Shown here: piece after piece, positions 21,265-21,949 of the stretch
Layout of the letters: the number at the start of each line of letters is the position of its first letter
Numbering within the stretch: position 1 is the stretch's first letter
NCBI GenBank assembly: GCA_050329935.1
Contig: JBHJOI010000024.1
Location: 1 to 21,949, forward strand
Reading direction: 5' to 3'
DNA from: CAYSFW01 sp050329935
Lineage (GTDB): Bacteria; Pseudomonadota; Gammaproteobacteria; UWMA-0217
DNA: 21,949 nucleotides
Translations under genes and position numbers: made by a program
Notes under the pieces: model-generated
What the model saw: the letters and a program-made list of their open reading frames with translations, nothing else
Told to the model about the DNA's origin: nothing
Databases searched by the model: none

Positions 21265-21790
21265 TTCGCTAACGATTCCTGAGGGTTGATGTTCTGGGTC
21301 CAGCTGGCTCTTGGGGTTTCGACTGGCGCGGTTGACGTACCGAATGCGCGTTGCGGCTGTGCTTCGAGACGACTATCGTGATGGTACACCAGCGCACGGC
21401 AGGATTCGACGCAGTCGCCGTAGTCCAGCGTCTTACGCCCTGTCTCGAGAGTTGCCATACCCAGGAGCGGGCGCGTCGCCCCTGGAATGCTTGAAAACAA
21501 CGTATTTCAGCGTGTTGTCGTCGACTTGTTCGCCTCAGTTCGCTGAGATGACGAAGGTGCCCCATCATTCCGGATAGCTCGATCCGCATCGTAGGGGTTC
21601 GCAAGCTCACCCATAACCTACCTGGGTGTCCGGAAATCGTTGAGGAAGTACCTTCGTGTCCTATCCTGTCAGTCGCGTTGCGCGTGGCGCATTGACTGGA
21701 AGGGGCCAACGGGTGACCCTTCAACACCAAAAGACTCCGACTCATTGACGGTATACTCACAAACACCTTGAGCAACTTCCTGATCTGTCC
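21265..21790. other. Unassigned 0.5-kb intergenic segment
   Basis: Several frames stay open on the minus strand (for example 21225-21500 and 21269-21775), but none shows recognisable domains or the codon bias of neighbouring genes. Structures: ATTCCGGA at 21567-21574 faces TCCGGAAAT at 21629-21637, enclosing CACCCA-N9-TGGGTG (21608-21628). The segment is less GC-rich than the genes around it. It may be a relic of a mobile element, but I could not identify one. TATACT at 21752-21757 could be the -10 of the last gene. Confidence 0.35.
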
Positions 21791-21949
21791 ATGAACCCAA
21801 CACTACTACAGACCCATCCCGTCAAAGGTACCCGGGAATTTGCCCTGGTCGATGACGAGGTTCAGTACAACATGCAATCGCTGCTGAAAAAAGCGAAGTC
21901 ATTGAGCGTTGTTTTGAGTGCGTTGGATCCTGAGCCTGTCATATCCGGA
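21791..21949 (+). CDS. N-terminal part of a hypothetical protein, cut by the window end
   Basis: ATG 21791 opens a frame that runs to the last base: MNPTLLQTHPVKGTREFALV, then DDEVQYNMQSLLKKAKSLSVV and LSALDPEPVISG. No signal peptide is present, so the product is probably cytosolic. I do not recognise the family from 53 residues. There is no strong Shine-Dalgarno. It is divergent from the methyltransferase-like gene. Confidence 0.65.
   Translation, partial: MNPTLLQTHPVKGTREFALVDDEVQYNMQSLLKKAKSLSVVLSALDPEPVISG

Noticed and set aside
21225..21500. 91-codon minus-strand frame overlapping the start of the methyltransferase-like gene
   Set aside because: No recognisable domain, unlike codon use, and a 34-40 base overlap with a better-supported gene.

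Overview
The window reads as one contiguous piece of a GC-rich (roughly 60% or more by eye) gammaproteobacterial chromosome, probably an environmental member of a Chromatiales/Acidiferrobacterales-like group. This rests on the neighbour order HemW-RdgB-RNase PH divergent from YicC, two Slp-family outer-membrane lipoproteins, RluE, an Xni/FEN-type exonuclease and an NnrS protein. No rRNA, tRNA or CRISPR array was seen, and no intact mobile element.

Layout. 1-1523 (minus): a truncated exported protein of unknown function behind the pseudouridine synthase RluE. 1642-4533 (plus): a secreted clan-A-glycosidase-like protein, then two tandem Slp-type lipoproteins. 4596-6766 (minus): a 5'-3' exonuclease with no canonical start codon, downstream of a malic enzyme. 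7085-7303: ribosomal protein bL31. 7304-7709: an AT-rich non-coding stretch with a compact DnaA-box cluster. 7710-10418 (minus): overlapping housekeeping operon rph-rdgB-hemW plus a CPXCG protein, with a good sigma70 promoter in front of rph. 10612-12154 (minus): a small three-helix membrane protein and NnrS, preceded by a perfect FNR/DNR-type palindrome placed exactly over a -10 box. 12311-13174 (plus): yicC.

13265-16384 (plus) is a tightly overlapping signalling operon: a soluble GAF histidine kinase, a stand-alone CheY-like receiver and an NtrC-type sigma54 activator. A sigma54-like promoter lies just downstream, in front of a small exported two-cysteine protein (16577-16945).

17236-19758 (plus) is the most interesting part. 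It holds a 122-residue precursor-like peptide with a very strong Shine-Dalgarno and three 14-residue C-terminal repeats, each carrying a Val-Tyr-Gly motif. A radical SAM/SPASM maturase with a complete cysteine set follows, and then a membrane-anchored thioredoxin-fold protein that has lost its CxxC. I read this as a multi-core ribosomally made, post-translationally modified peptide (RiPP) system. Tyrosine-centred chemistry at the repeated VYG sites, possibly splicease-like, is an inference.

19887-20370 is a gene graveyard: a methyltransferase remnant (minus) and a C-terminal scrap of a paralogue of the 1642-3240 glycosidase-like gene (plus) abut, each lacking its 5' end. An intact methyltransferase-like gene (minus) and the first 53 codons of another gene (plus) close the window, separated by about 0.5 kb in which I recognise nothing.
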